Source: Pseudomonas cichorii
GTDB taxonomy: Bacteria; Pseudomonadota; Gammaproteobacteria; Pseudomonadales; Pseudomonadaceae
NCBI RefSeq assembly: GCF_003700275.1
Contig: NZ_RBRE01000070.1
Location: forward strand, 45,897-109,896
DNA: 64,000 nt
Direction: 5' to 3'
Shown: piece after piece, positions 52,214 to 61,070 of the stretch
Layout: every line of letters begins with the position of its first letter
Position numbering within the stretch: the first letter of the stretch is position 1
The notes under the pieces: model-generated
What the model saw: the letters and a program-made list of their open reading frames with translations, nothing else
What the model was told of the DNA's origin: nothing
The model's database searches: none
Position numbers and translations under genes: made by a program

Positions 52214-54802
52214 TCAGGCTTGTGCAGACTCCAGGAAATCCTGGGCGAAACGCTGCAATACACCGCCCGCTTCATAAATCGACAATTCTTCAGCGGTATC
52301 CAGACGGCAGGTCACCGGCACTTCCAGACGCTCACCATTACGGCGCTGGATTACCAGCGTCAGGGTAGCGCGTGGCGTGCGCTGGCCGATTACATCGAAG
52401 GTTTCGCTGCCGTCGATCCCCAATGTCAGACGATTGGTGCCGGCCTGGAATTCCAGCGGCAAGACACCCATGCCGACCAGATTGGTGCGGTGGATCCGCT
52501 CGAAACCTTCGGCGGCAATCGCTTCGACGCCTGCCAGACGCACGCCTTTGGCAGCCCAGTCCCGCGATGAACCCTGGCCGTAATCGGCACCGGCAATGAT
52601 GATCAGCGGCTGCTTGCGCTGCATGTAGGTTTCGATGGCTTCCCACATCCGGGTGACCTTGCCTTCCGGTTCGATACGGGTCAGCGAACCTTTCTTGACC
52701 TTACCTTCGACTACCGCCATCTCGTTGACCAGTTGCGGGTTGGCGAAGGTGGCGCGCTGGGCAGTCAGGTGGTCGCCCCGATGCGTGGCATAGGAGTTGA
52801 AGTCTTCTTCCGGCAGGCCCATTTTCGCCAGGTACTCGCCTGCCGCGCTGTCGAGCATGATGGCGTTGGAGGGCGACAGGTGATCGGTGGTGATGTTGTC
52901 CGGCAATACCGCCAGCGGGCGCATACCCTTGAGGGTACGCTCACCGGCCAGCGCGCCTTCCCAATAAGGCGGGCGACGGATATAGGTGCTCATCGGACGC
53001 CAGTCATACAGCGGCTCGACCCTGGGACCGTTATCTTCTTCCAGCGCGAACATCGGAATGTAGACCTGACGGAACTGCTCCGGCTTGACCGAAGCCTGAA
53101 CCACGGCATCGATTTCCTCGTCATCCGGCCAGATGTCCTTGAGACGGATTTCCTGGCCATCGACAACCCCCAGCACATCGTTTTCGATATCGAAACGAAT
53201 GGTCCCGGCAATCGCGTAGGCCACCACCAGCGGCGGCGATGCCAGGAAGGCCTGACGGGCGTAAGGGTGAATGCGGCCATCGAAGTTGCGGTTACCAGAC
53301 AGCACGGCGGTGGCGTACAGGTCGCGGTCGATGATTTCCTGCTGAATCTTCGGCTCCAGCGCGCCGGACATGCCATTGCAGGTGGTGCAGGCAAAGGCCA
53401 CGACACCGAAGCCCAGTTGTTCAAGCTCGCCAGTAAGGCCCGCTTCATCCAGGTACAAGGCAACGGCCCTGGAACCGGGTGCCAGCGATGACTTCACCCA
53501 GGGCTTGCGGCTCAAGCCCAGGCGATTGGCATTGCGCGCCAGCAGGCCGGCCGCAATCACGTTGCGCGGGTTGCTGGTGTTGGTGCAACTGGTGATGGCG
53601 GCAATGATCACCGCGCCGTCGGGCATCTGCCCCGGTACGTCCTGCCATTGCCCGGCAATGCCCTTGGCGGTCAGATCCGAAGTCGCGACCCGCGCATGCG
53701 GATTGGACGGCCCGGCCATGTTGCGCACCACGCTGGACAGATCGAAGCTCAATACCCGCTCATACTCGACCTGGCTCAGGCTGTCGGACCACAACCCGGT
53801 GTGTCGGGCGTACAACTCGACCAGAGCCACTTGCTCATCCTCGCGCCCGGTAAGGCGCAGATAGTCGATGGTTTGCTGGTCGATGGAGAACATCGCGGCA
53901 GTAGCGCCGTACTCCGGCGCCATGTTGGAAATCGTCGCCCGGTCGCCCAGCGTCAGGCTCGACGCGCCTTCGCCGTAGAATTCCAGATAAGCGCCGACGA
54001 CTTTCTGTTTGCGCAAGAATTCGGTCAGCGCCAGCACCACATCCGTAGCGGTAATGCCAGGCTCTCGGCGCCCGGTCAGTTCGACGCCGATAATGTCCGG
54101 CAGACGCATCCACGACGCTCGGCCAAGCATGACGTTTTCGGCTTCCAGGCCGCCGACGCCAATGGCGATCACGCCCAGCGCATCGACATGCGGTGTATGG
54201 CTGTCGGTGCCCACCAGCGTGTCAGGGAAAGCCACGCCTTCGCGCACCTGCACCACCGGCGACATTTTCTCCAGGTTGATCTGGTGCATGATGCCGTTGC
54301 CCGGCGGAATCACTTCGACATTCTTGAAGGCTTTCTTGGTCCAGTCGATGAAATGGAAACGGTCCTCGTTGCGCCGGTCTTCGATGGCGCGGTTCTTCTC
54401 GAAAGCCTGCGGATCATAGCCACCGCACTCCACCGCCAGCGAGTGATCGACGATCAACTGCACCGGCACCACCGGGTTGACCAGCGCCGGATCACCGCCC
54501 TGGGAGGCAATTGCATCGCGCAGCCCGGCGAGATCCACCAGCGCGGTCTGGCCGAGAATGTCATGACACACCACCCGCGCCGGAAACCATGGGAAATCCA
54601 GCTCACGCCTGCGCTCGACCAGTTGCCGCAGCGAAGCCTGCAAGGTGGCCGGATCACAACGGCGTACCAGGTTTTCGGCCAGCACCCGCGAGGTATACGG
54701 CAACAGGTCATAGGCGCCCGACTGAATCGCATCGACTGCCGCGCGGGCGTCGAAGTAATCCAGCGAGGTGCCGGGAAGCGGCTTGCGGTATTCAGAATTC
54801 AT
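52214..54802 (-). CDS. acnD: Fe/S-dependent 2-methylcitrate dehydratase AcnD
   Basis: An 862-residue aconitase-family enzyme that dehydrates 2-methylcitrate in propionate breakdown. The [4Fe-4S] cysteines are in SCTNTSNPRN and CTTCNGMSG. Further signatures are DSHTPHVDALGV, the GQGSSRDWAAKG active-site loop and the swivelling C-terminal domain. The N-terminus MNSEYRKPLPGT and length fit AcnD rather than AcnA. It lies 67 bp after prpC. Confidence 0.96.
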   Translation of the reverse strand: MNSEYRKPLPGTSLDYFDARAAVDAIQSGAYDLLPYTSRVLAENLVRRCDPATLQASLRQLVERRRELDFPWFPARVVCHDILGQTALVDLAGLRDAIASQGGDPALVNPVVPVQLIVDHSLAVECGGYDPQAFEKNRAIEDRRNEDRFHFIDWTKKAFKNVEVIPPGNGIMHQINLEKMSPVVQVREGVAFPDTLVGTDSHTPHVDALGVIAIGVGGLEAENVMLGRASWMRLPDIIGVELTGRREPGITATDVVLALTEFLRKQKVVGAYLEFYGEGASSLTLGDRATISNMAPEYGATAAMFSIDQQTIDYLRLTGREDEQVALVELYARHTGLWSDSLSQVEYERVLSFDLSSVVRNMAGPSNPHARVATSDLTAKGIAGQWQDVPGQMPDGAVIIAAITSCTNTSNPRNVIAAGLLARNANRLGLSRKPWVKSSLAPGSRAVALYLDEAGLTGELEQLGFGVVAFACTTCNGMSGALEPKIQQEIIDRDLYATAVLSGNRNFDGRIHPYARQAFLASPPLVVAYAIAGTIRFDIENDVLGVVDGQEIRLKDIWPDDEEIDAVVQASVKPEQFRQVYIPMFALEEDNGPRVEPLYDWRPMSTYIRRPPYWEGALAGERTLKGMRPLAVLPDNITTDHLSPSNAIMLDSAAGEYLAKMGLPEEDFNSYATHRGDHLTAQRATFANPQLVNEMAVVEGKVKKGSLTRIEPEGKVTRMWEAIETYMQRKQPLIIIAGADYGQGSSRDWAAKGVRLAGVEAIAAEGFERIHRTNLVGMGVLPLEFQAGTNRLTLGIDGSETFDVIGQRTPRATLTLVIQRRNGERLEVPVTCRLDTAEELSIYEAGGVLQRFAQDFLESAQA

Positions 54803-54869
54803 GGCTCGGAGACTCGATCACGGAATGGAAAATAGAGAGGGGAGTTCATCGGCGACTCCCCTTCTCTGC

Positions 54870-55997
54870 TCAGCGCTGCTCGATGGGCACGAATGCGCGC
54901 TGCTCGACGCCGACATACTCGGCACTCGGGCGGATGATGCGGTTGTTGGCACGCTGCTCGAAAACGTGAGCCGCCCAGCCGGTCAGGCGTGAACAGACGA
55001 AAATCGGCGTGAACAGCTTGGTCGGGATGCCCATGAAGTGATACGCCGAGGCATGATAGAAATCGGCGTTGGGGAACAGTTTTTTCTGCTCCCACATGGT
55101 CTTGTCGATGGCTTCGGAAACCGGGAACAACACCGTATCGCCAACCTCGTCGGCGAGCTTTTTCGACCAGCCCTTGATCACCTCGTTGCGCGGATCGGAC
55201 TCCTTGTAGATCGCATGACCGAAGCCCATGATCTTTTCCTTGCGCTCCAGCATGCCAAGCGTGCCTTTGGTGGCCTCCTCGGCCGAACCGAAACGCTGGA
55301 TCATGTCCATGGCCGCCTCGTTGGCGCCGCCATGCAAGGGACCACGCAAGGTGCCGATGGCTGCCGTGATGCAGGAATACAAGTCCGACAAGGTCGAGGC
55401 GCAGACCCGTGCGGTAAAGGTCGAGGCGTTGAATTCGTGTTCGGCGTAGAGAATCAGCGAGACGTCCATGACCTTGCGATGCAGTTCGCTGGGCGACTTG
55501 TCGAGCAGCAGATGCAGGAAGTGGCCGCCAATCGAGACTTCATCGGTTACGCAATCGATGCGTTTGCCGTCATGGGTGAAGCGATACCAGTAGCACATGA
55601 TTGCCGGAAAGGCCGCCAGCAGGCGGTCCGTGGCATCGCGTTGCTGCTCAAAATCCAGTTCCGGCTCAAGGGTGCCAAGCATCGAGGCGCCGGTTCGCAT
55701 CACATCCATCGGATGGGTGTCGGCCGGAATCCGCTCCAGCACTTCTTTCAGTGCCTGCGGCAGGTCGCGCAGGCTCTTGAGGCGATCCATGTAGGCGCTC
55801 AGTTGCGCCTGGGTCGGCAACTCGCCGTACAGCAGCAGATAGGCGACCTCTTCAAAGCGCGCCTCGGCGGCCAATTCACGCACGTCATAACCGCGATAGG
55901 CCAGGCCAGCGCCTGCCAGGCCAACGGTCGAAAGGGCAGTTTGTCCGGCAACCTGGCCCCGCAGGCCGGCACCGCTCAATACTTTTGCTTCAGCCAT
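54870..55997 (-). CDS. prpC: 2-methylcitrate synthase
   Basis: A 375-residue citrate-synthase-fold enzyme that condenses propionyl-CoA with oxaloacetate. The active-site segments are LLYAEHEFNASTF, GALRGPLHGGANE-like LRGPLHGGANEAA, MGFGHAIYKESDPR and the C-terminal EQRANNRIIRPSAEYVG. The prp context separates it from GltA. It is third in the operon, 137 bp after prpB with a REP doublet between. Confidence 0.96.
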   Translation of the reverse strand: MAEAKVLSGAGLRGQVAGQTALSTVGLAGAGLAYRGYDVRELAAEARFEEVAYLLLYGELPTQAQLSAYMDRLKSLRDLPQALKEVLERIPADTHPMDVMRTGASMLGTLEPELDFEQQRDATDRLLAAFPAIMCYWYRFTHDGKRIDCVTDEVSIGGHFLHLLLDKSPSELHRKVMDVSLILYAEHEFNASTFTARVCASTLSDLYSCITAAIGTLRGPLHGGANEAAMDMIQRFGSAEEATKGTLGMLERKEKIMGFGHAIYKESDPRNEVIKGWSKKLADEVGDTVLFPVSEAIDKTMWEQKKLFPNADFYHASAYHFMGIPTKLFTPIFVCSRLTGWAAHVFEQRANNRIIRPSAEYVGVEQRAFVPIEQR

Positions 55998-56048
55998 TGC
56001 ATTCTCCAGTTTTTGAAATTGTCGGGAATTGGCAATTCATCTTTATTG

Positions 56049-56120
56049 TTCGCGGATGAGCGGAGCGACGCCCGATCCGCTCCTACAGGGTTTGGTGGTG
56101 GGAGCGGATTCATCCGCGAA
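56049..56120. repeat. REP doublet between prpB and prpC; one arm carries an insertion
   Basis: The right copy is GTGGGAGCGGATTCATCCGCGAA (56098-56120, written here in two halves: GTGGGAGCGGA and TTCATCCGCGAA). The left copy is its complement, but 15 bases (GCGGAGCGACGCCCG, about 56060-56074) sit in the middle where the loop would be. This is a GGAT variant of the 6326/52156 family. Confidence 0.75.
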
Positions 56121-56134
56121 AACGCCCTGCCACA

Positions 56135-57028
56135 TCACCCCTTCTTCTGCGCAAACAGCGCATCCAGCCGTTGCTCGAAGGTGTGGTAGTCGATGGCGTC
56201 ATACAGCTCCATGCGTGTCTGCATGGTGTCGACCACGTTCTTTTGCGTACCGTCGCGGCGGATGGCGCCGTAGACGTTTTCCGCCGCCTTGTTCATGGCG
56301 CGGAATGCCGATAAAGGATAGAGCACCAGCGAAACGTCGGCGGCGCGCAACTCATCCACCGTGAACAGCGGTGTGGCGCCGAACTCGGTGATATTGGCCA
56401 GGATCGGCACACTGACCCGGTTGGCGAACTGTTTGTACATTGCCAGCTCGGTAATCGCTTCAGGGAAAACCATGTCGGCACCCGCCTCGATACAGGCAGC
56501 CGCACGCTCCAGCGCCGATTCCAGCCCTTCGACCGCCAGGGCATCGGTACGCGCCATGATCACGAAACTGTCGTCGGTTCGCGCATCGACGGCAGCCTTG
56601 ATGCGGTCGACCATTTCCTGCTGCGAAACGATTTCCTTGTTGGGACGATGCCCGCAACGCTTGGCGCCGACCTGATCCTCGATATGGATAGCCGCCGCGC
56701 CCGCCTTGATCATCGATCTGACCGTGCGCGCCACATTGAACGCCGAAGAGCCGAAACCGGTATCCACATCCACCAGCAACGGCAGGTCGCAGACATCGGT
56801 GATGCGCCGCACATCGGTCAGTACATCATCCAGCCCGGTAATCCCCAGGTCAGGCAGCCCGAGCGAACCGGCAGCGACTCCGCCACCAGACAAATAGATC
56901 GCCTTGAACCCGGCGCGTCTGGCCAGCAGCGCATGGTTGGCATTGATCACCCCCACCACCTGCAAGGGTTGCTCGCTGGCAACCGCATCACGGAAACGCT
57001 GGCCGGGAGTTTTATTGTCGTGACTCAT
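56135..57028 (-). CDS. prpB: 2-methylisocitrate lyase
   Basis: A 297-residue isocitrate-lyase-family enzyme that splits 2-methylisocitrate into pyruvate and succinate. The catalytic KRCGH is at 123-127 (C125), with the metal site near LLVDVDTGFG (84-93) and IHIEDQ (115-119). The ATG overlaps the stop of the GntR gene (ATGA), so the two are coupled. Confidence 0.96.
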   Translation of the reverse strand: MSHDNKTPGQRFRDAVASEQPLQVVGVINANHALLARRAGFKAIYLSGGGVAAGSLGLPDLGITGLDDVLTDVRRITDVCDLPLLVDVDTGFGSSAFNVARTVRSMIKAGAAAIHIEDQVGAKRCGHRPNKEIVSQQEMVDRIKAAVDARTDDSFVIMARTDALAVEGLESALERAAACIEAGADMVFPEAITELAMYKQFANRVSVPILANITEFGATPLFTVDELRAADVSLVLYPLSAFRAMNKAAENVYGAIRRDGTQKNVVDTMQTRMELYDAIDYHTFEQRLDALFAQKKG

Positions 57029-57732
57029 TTTTCACCTCGGTCGGAAGCCGCCTGATAATGGCGCTCGATGTTGCGTCTGGAGGCGCCGATATGGCGGCGC
57101 ATCAATAATTCGGCCAGTTCGCCATCGCGGTCGGCGATAGCGTCCAGAATCCGGTGATGCTCGGCAAAGGCCTGGCGCGGGCGATTGGGCGTGGTGGAAA
57201 ACTGGATGCGGTACATGCGCACCAACTGGTACAGCTCGCCACAGAGCATCTGGCTCAGGGTCTTGTTGCCGCTGCCCTGAATGATCCGGTAGTGAAAGTC
57301 GAAGTCCCCTTCCTGCTGGTAGTAACCCAGCCCGGCCTGAAAGGCGGCATCGCGCTCATGGGTATCCAGTACGCGGCGCAACTCGTCGATCTGCTCGGCA
57401 TTCATGCGCTCGGCCGCCAGGCGACAGGCCATGCCTTCGAGGGATTCACGGATTTCGTAGAGTTCGATCATTTCGGCATGGCTGAGAGAGACCACGCGCG
57501 CGCCCACATGCGGAATCCGCACCAGCAGGCGCTGCCCTTCCAGGCGGTGAATGGCTTCACGCAACGGCCCGCGACTGATGCCGTAGGTACGAGCCAGTTC
57601 CGGCTCGGATATCTTGCTGCCCGGTGCGATCTCGCCCTTGACGATAGCGGCCTGAATACGCCGGAAGACATTTTCGGAAAGCGTTTCCGAATCCTCGACG
57701 GCGGCCGCGGAAGTCTCGACTGCATCCAACAT
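57025..57732 (-). CDS. GntR-family (FCD) regulator of the methylcitrate operon
   Basis: A 235-residue regulator. The winged helix-turn-helix (about 20-85) has KISEPELARTYGISRGPLREAIHRLEGQRLL. The FCD effector domain (about 95-220) keeps metal-site candidates such as DFDFHYRI and EHHRILDAI. It is the first gene of the prp operon, with AAAGGTG before the ATG at 57732. Two ATTGTCGACA-type operators lie at 57733 and 57807, so it probably represses its own operon and is released by a methylcitrate-pathway metabolite. Similar regulators are called PrpR or PrpQ. Confidence 0.9.
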   Translation of the reverse strand: MLDAVETSAAAVEDSETLSENVFRRIQAAIVKGEIAPGSKISEPELARTYGISRGPLREAIHRLEGQRLLVRIPHVGARVVSLSHAEMIELYEIRESLEGMACRLAAERMNAEQIDELRRVLDTHERDAAFQAGLGYYQQEGDFDFHYRIIQGSGNKTLSQMLCGELYQLVRMYRIQFSTTPNRPRQAFAEHHRILDAIADRDGELAELLMRRHIGASRRNIERHYQAASDRGEK

Positions 57733-57818
57733 ATTGTCGACACCTTTAAAGTTACATGCCGACAAATCTAGTTAAACCAGTGCTTTCAGTCAAAGAAAAA
57801 TTCAGAATTGTCGACAAT
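57733..57818 (-). promoter_or_regulatory. GntR-type operators of the prp operon
   Basis: The perfect palindrome ATTGTCGACAAT (57807-57818) and a near copy ATTGTCGACACC (57733-57744) that touches the start codon of the regulator gene. A half-site (CCGACAA, 57759-57765) lies between them. The motif is the one I associate with GntR-type propionate regulators in gamma-proteobacteria. Two sites 74 bases apart flank the probable promoter. Confidence 0.7.
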
Positions 57819-58016
57819 CCTGAAAAACGTCCGAATTCTGTTATCGCGTGTTACAGCCTGCCGGCCAGTGATAACTGGCATCACGAGACCTTCATGCTAG
57901 AATGCCGACCGCATCTGCCGAGTGCAGCTCTTCAAAGGACACGGCCCGCCAGACACGCCCAGGCTGACAAAGCTGCGCTGCGGCCCTGAAGTTTCCCGCC
58001 TGTCGCGCAAGGACCT

Positions 58017-58553
58017 ATGAGACTCCAAACCCTCACTACGCTGCTCTGTCTGCTTTTCCTCCCCGCCATATGCGCTGCTGCCGACAAGACCGTCTATGGC
58101 CTGAACGAATACGCCAGACTCCTCAATATTGACCTTGAGGTCGCTGCCAAGCTCGATACCGGTGCCAAGACCGCATCGCTGAGTGCCCGCGATATCAAGC
58201 ATTTCAAGCGCAACGGCGAGAGCTGGGTCAGGTTCTATCTGGCCATCGACAACAGCCACGCACATCCCATCGAACAGCCACTGACCCGCATCAGCCAGAT
58301 CAAGCGGCGCGCTGACGATGTCGACCCGGACGACGAAAAAAAGTACAGCTCCCGTCCGGTCATCAACCTCGATGTGTGCATGGGTGAAGTTTTACGCACC
58401 ATAGAAGTGAACTTGACCGACCGAAGCGCTTTCCAATACCCGCTTTTGATTGGCTCCGACGCACTCAAACACTTCGATGCGCTGGTCGATCCAGGTCTTA
58501 AATTTGTGGCGGGCAAGCCTGCCTGCGCCTCCGTCGCTCAAAACGCCGAGTAA
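58017..58553 (+). CDS. rloA: periplasmic retropepsin-like protease (RimB/RloA type)
   Basis: A 178-residue DUF785 (RimK/LysX-associated, formerly ATP-dependent zinc protease) protein. The signal peptide is MRLQTLTTLLCLLFLPAICAAA. The DTGA catalytic motif of retropepsin-like proteases is in AAKLDTGAKTASLSA (about 43-57), and LIGSDALKHFDALVDPG closes the fold. AAGGAC lies before the ATG. It is the first gene of a three-gene operon that I recognise as the Rlo (RimB-like) type linked to osmotic tolerance in pseudomonads. The symbol is given by family; the paralogue number is not determined. Confidence 0.82.
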   Translation: MRLQTLTTLLCLLFLPAICAAADKTVYGLNEYARLLNIDLEVAAKLDTGAKTASLSARDIKHFKRNGESWVRFYLAIDNSHAHPIEQPLTRISQIKRRADDVDPDDEKKYSSRPVINLDVCMGEVLRTIEVNLTDRSAFQYPLLIGSDALKHFDALVDPGLKFVAGKPACASVAQNAE

Positions 58554-58557
58554 ATAC

Positions 58558-60096
58558 ATGCGCTCTCTTACCCTTCATCTGAAAATCCTGATCACGTTTC
58601 TGGTGACACTCGGCATCGCGATCACGGCTTATCAGATTGTCATTCTCGGCATCCCGCTGACCGAAGACGAGACCGACAACCTGTGGAATATCGACGCCAA
58701 GGTTGAATTCCAGGCCAACAGTAAAGAGTCGATCAAGATTCAGATGTTCGTACCGCCGCTGACCACCGATTACATCAGCCTGAACGAAAGCTTCATTTCC
58801 AATAATTACGGCGTCAGCGTCAACCGGGTTGACGGCAACCGCAAGGTGACCTGGTCTTCGCGGCGTGCCAATGGCAACCAGACCCTCTATTACCGGCTGG
58901 TGCTGACCAAGCGCTACAGCGCAGACAAGCCCAAGAGCAAAGGCCCGATCTTTCGTGACAGCATCGCGGTAGAAGGCCCGGAGAAAATCGCGGCCGAAGC
59001 CCTGCTCGCCCCTATTCGCCGCCATTCCGCGGATGTCGAAACCTTCATCAGCGAAGCAATCAAGCGCGTCAACAATCTCAAGGACGACAACGCCAAGCTG
59101 TTGCTGGCCGGCGATACTTCTGCCGCCAGGAAAGCCCAGATCACCGAGCTGCTGCTGTCCATGGCCCACGTGCCCATGGAAAAGGTCCACACCATTCGCC
59201 TGATTGCCGACCAGCCACAGAATCCGGAGCTGTGGCTGCGCAGCTTCAATGGCAAGGAGTGGCTTTACTTCAACCCGGACACCGGCGAAGCCGGCCTGCC
59301 GGATGACCGGCTGCTGTGGTGGACCGGCGACGAGAACCTGATCAGTATCGAGGGCGGCAGAAAAGCCACGGTCAGCTTCAGCCTCAACAACAGCGAAATG
59401 AACGCCATGCGCCTGGCCAAGCTGACCGATGAAAGCACCGATACGGACTTTCTGTCCTATTCGCTGTACGGCCTGCCGCTGCAAACCCAGCAGACCTTCA
59501 TGATCATGGTGATGATCCCGATTGGCGTGCTGGTCATCCTGATCCTGCGCAACCTGATCGGCCTGCAGACACTCGGCACTTTCACTCCGGTACTGATCGC
59601 CCTGGCCTTCCGCGAAACCCAGCTGGGCTTTGGCATCGCGCTGTTCACCGTGATTACTGCATTGGGCCTGTCGCTGCGCTCCTATCTTGAGCACCTGAAA
59701 CTGCAGATGCTGCCGCGCCTGTCGGTGGTGCTGACTTTCGTGGTGGTGCTGATCGCCGCCATCAGCCTGTTCAGCCACAAGCTGGGCCTGGAACGCGGTC
59801 TGTCGGTGGCGCTGTTCCCGATGGTGATTCTGACCATGACCATCGAGCGCCTGTCGATCACCTGGGAAGAGCGCGGCGGCGGCCATGCCATGAAAGTGGC
59901 CATCGGCACCCTGTTCGCAGCATCCCTGGCGCACCTGATCATGAGCGTGCCGGCACTGATCTACTTCGTGTTCACCTTCCCGGCCGTGTTGCTGGTGCTG
60001 GTCGGTTTCATGCTGGCAATGGGCAGATACCGCGGCTACCGCCTGACCGAGCTGCTGCGCTTCAAGGCATTTCTCAAAGCAGAAGACGCCAAATGA
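58558..60096 (+). CDS. rloB: inactive transglutaminase fused to 7TM domain (RloB type)
   Basis: A 512-residue inner-membrane protein. One N-terminal helix (LKILITFLVTLGIAITAYQIVIL) leads to a periplasmic transglutaminase-like domain (about 35-310) without a visible Cys-His-Asp triad. About seven C-terminal helices follow (from MIMVMIPIGVLVILIL at about residue 320). I start at MRSLTLHLK (58558), 4 bp after the rloA stop, although the frame is open upstream. It overlaps the ligase gene by 4 bp. The set should act at the cell envelope; the substrate is unknown. Confidence 0.85.
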   Translation: MRSLTLHLKILITFLVTLGIAITAYQIVILGIPLTEDETDNLWNIDAKVEFQANSKESIKIQMFVPPLTTDYISLNESFISNNYGVSVNRVDGNRKVTWSSRRANGNQTLYYRLVLTKRYSADKPKSKGPIFRDSIAVEGPEKIAAEALLAPIRRHSADVETFISEAIKRVNNLKDDNAKLLLAGDTSAARKAQITELLLSMAHVPMEKVHTIRLIADQPQNPELWLRSFNGKEWLYFNPDTGEAGLPDDRLLWWTGDENLISIEGGRKATVSFSLNNSEMNAMRLAKLTDESTDTDFLSYSLYGLPLQTQQTFMIMVMIPIGVLVILILRNLIGLQTLGTFTPVLIALAFRETQLGFGIALFTVITALGLSLRSYLEHLKLQMLPRLSVVLTFVVVLIAAISLFSHKLGLERGLSVALFPMVILTMTIERLSITWEERGGGHAMKVAIGTLFAASLAHLIMSVPALIYFVFTFPAVLLVLVGFMLAMGRYRGYRLTELLRFKAFLKAEDAK

Positions 60097-61070
60097 TCGG
60101 CCTGTGGAAGACCTGGAAAGCCCTGGAAGCCAAGGGCATCATGGGCATCAACCGGCGTAACGCCGACTATGTGCTCAAGTACAACAAGCGCAGCCTGTAC
60201 CCGATTGTCGATGACAAGATCATCACCAAGGAACGCGCCATCCAGGCTGGCATCCAGGTGCCGGAAATGTATGGGGTGATTTCCACCGAAAAGGAAATCG
60301 ACCGGCTCGACGACATCCTTGGCCGCCACAGCGACTTCGTCATCAAGCCCGCGCAAGGTGCAGGCGGCGACGGGATCCTGGTGGTTGCCGACCGTTTCGA
60401 GGGGCATTACCGGACGGTGTCGGGGCGCATCATTACCCACTCGGAAATCGAGCATCAGGTATCCAGCATCCTCACCGGGCTTTACTCGCTGGGCGGGCAT
60501 CGCGACCGCGCCCTGATCGAGTACCGGGTGATTCCGGACCAGATCTTCAAGAGCATCAGCTACGAAGGCGTGCCGGATATCCGCATCATCGTGCTGATGG
60601 GCTATCCGGTCATGGCCATGCTGCGCCTGCCGACGCGCCAGTCCGGCGGCAAGGCCAACCTGCACCAGGGCGCCATCGGTGTCGGTGTCGGCCTGGCCAG
60701 CGGCGTTACCCTCGAAGGCACCTGGCTCAACAACATCATCAACAAACACCCCGACACCACCAACGCGGTGGACGGCGTACAACTGCCCTACTGGAACGGC
60801 TTCATGAAGCTCGCCGCCGAGTGCTACGAGCTATGCGGCCTGGGCTACATTGGCGTCGATATGGTGCTGGACCAGGAAAAAGGCCCGCTGATCCTCGAAC
60901 TCAACGCCCGCCCCGGCCTGAATATCCAGATCGCCAACAACTGCGGGTTGACTCACCGGACTCAGGCGGTTGAAGCGCACCTGGAGGAACTGGAGCGCAT
61001 GGGGGTCAAGGAAACGCCTGAGGAACGGGTGAGGTTCGTGCAGGAGGTGTTTGGGTCTGGGCCAAGTTAG
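60093..61070 (+). CDS. alpha-L-glutamate ligase-like ATP-grasp protein
   Basis: A 325-residue cytoplasmic ATP-grasp enzyme related to RimK. Nucleotide-binding stretches are FVIKPAQGAGGDGILVV (about 78-94) and LGYIGVDMVLDQ with LILELNARPGLNIQIAN (about 266-282), which carries the metal-binding Glu/Asn. It should join an amino acid, probably glutamate, to a carboxylate acceptor. It is the third gene of the Rlo-type operon. Its stop overlaps the stop of the convergent RHS gene by 4 bp, leaving no terminator between them. Confidence 0.87.
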   Translation: MIGLWKTWKALEAKGIMGINRRNADYVLKYNKRSLYPIVDDKIITKERAIQAGIQVPEMYGVISTEKEIDRLDDILGRHSDFVIKPAQGAGGDGILVVADRFEGHYRTVSGRIITHSEIEHQVSSILTGLYSLGGHRDRALIEYRVIPDQIFKSISYEGVPDIRIIVLMGYPVMAMLRLPTRQSGGKANLHQGAIGVGVGLASGVTLEGTWLNNIINKHPDTTNAVDGVQLPYWNGFMKLAAECYELCGLGYIGVDMVLDQEKGPLILELNARPGLNIQIANNCGLTHRTQAVEAHLEELERMGVKETPEERVRFVQEVFGSGPS

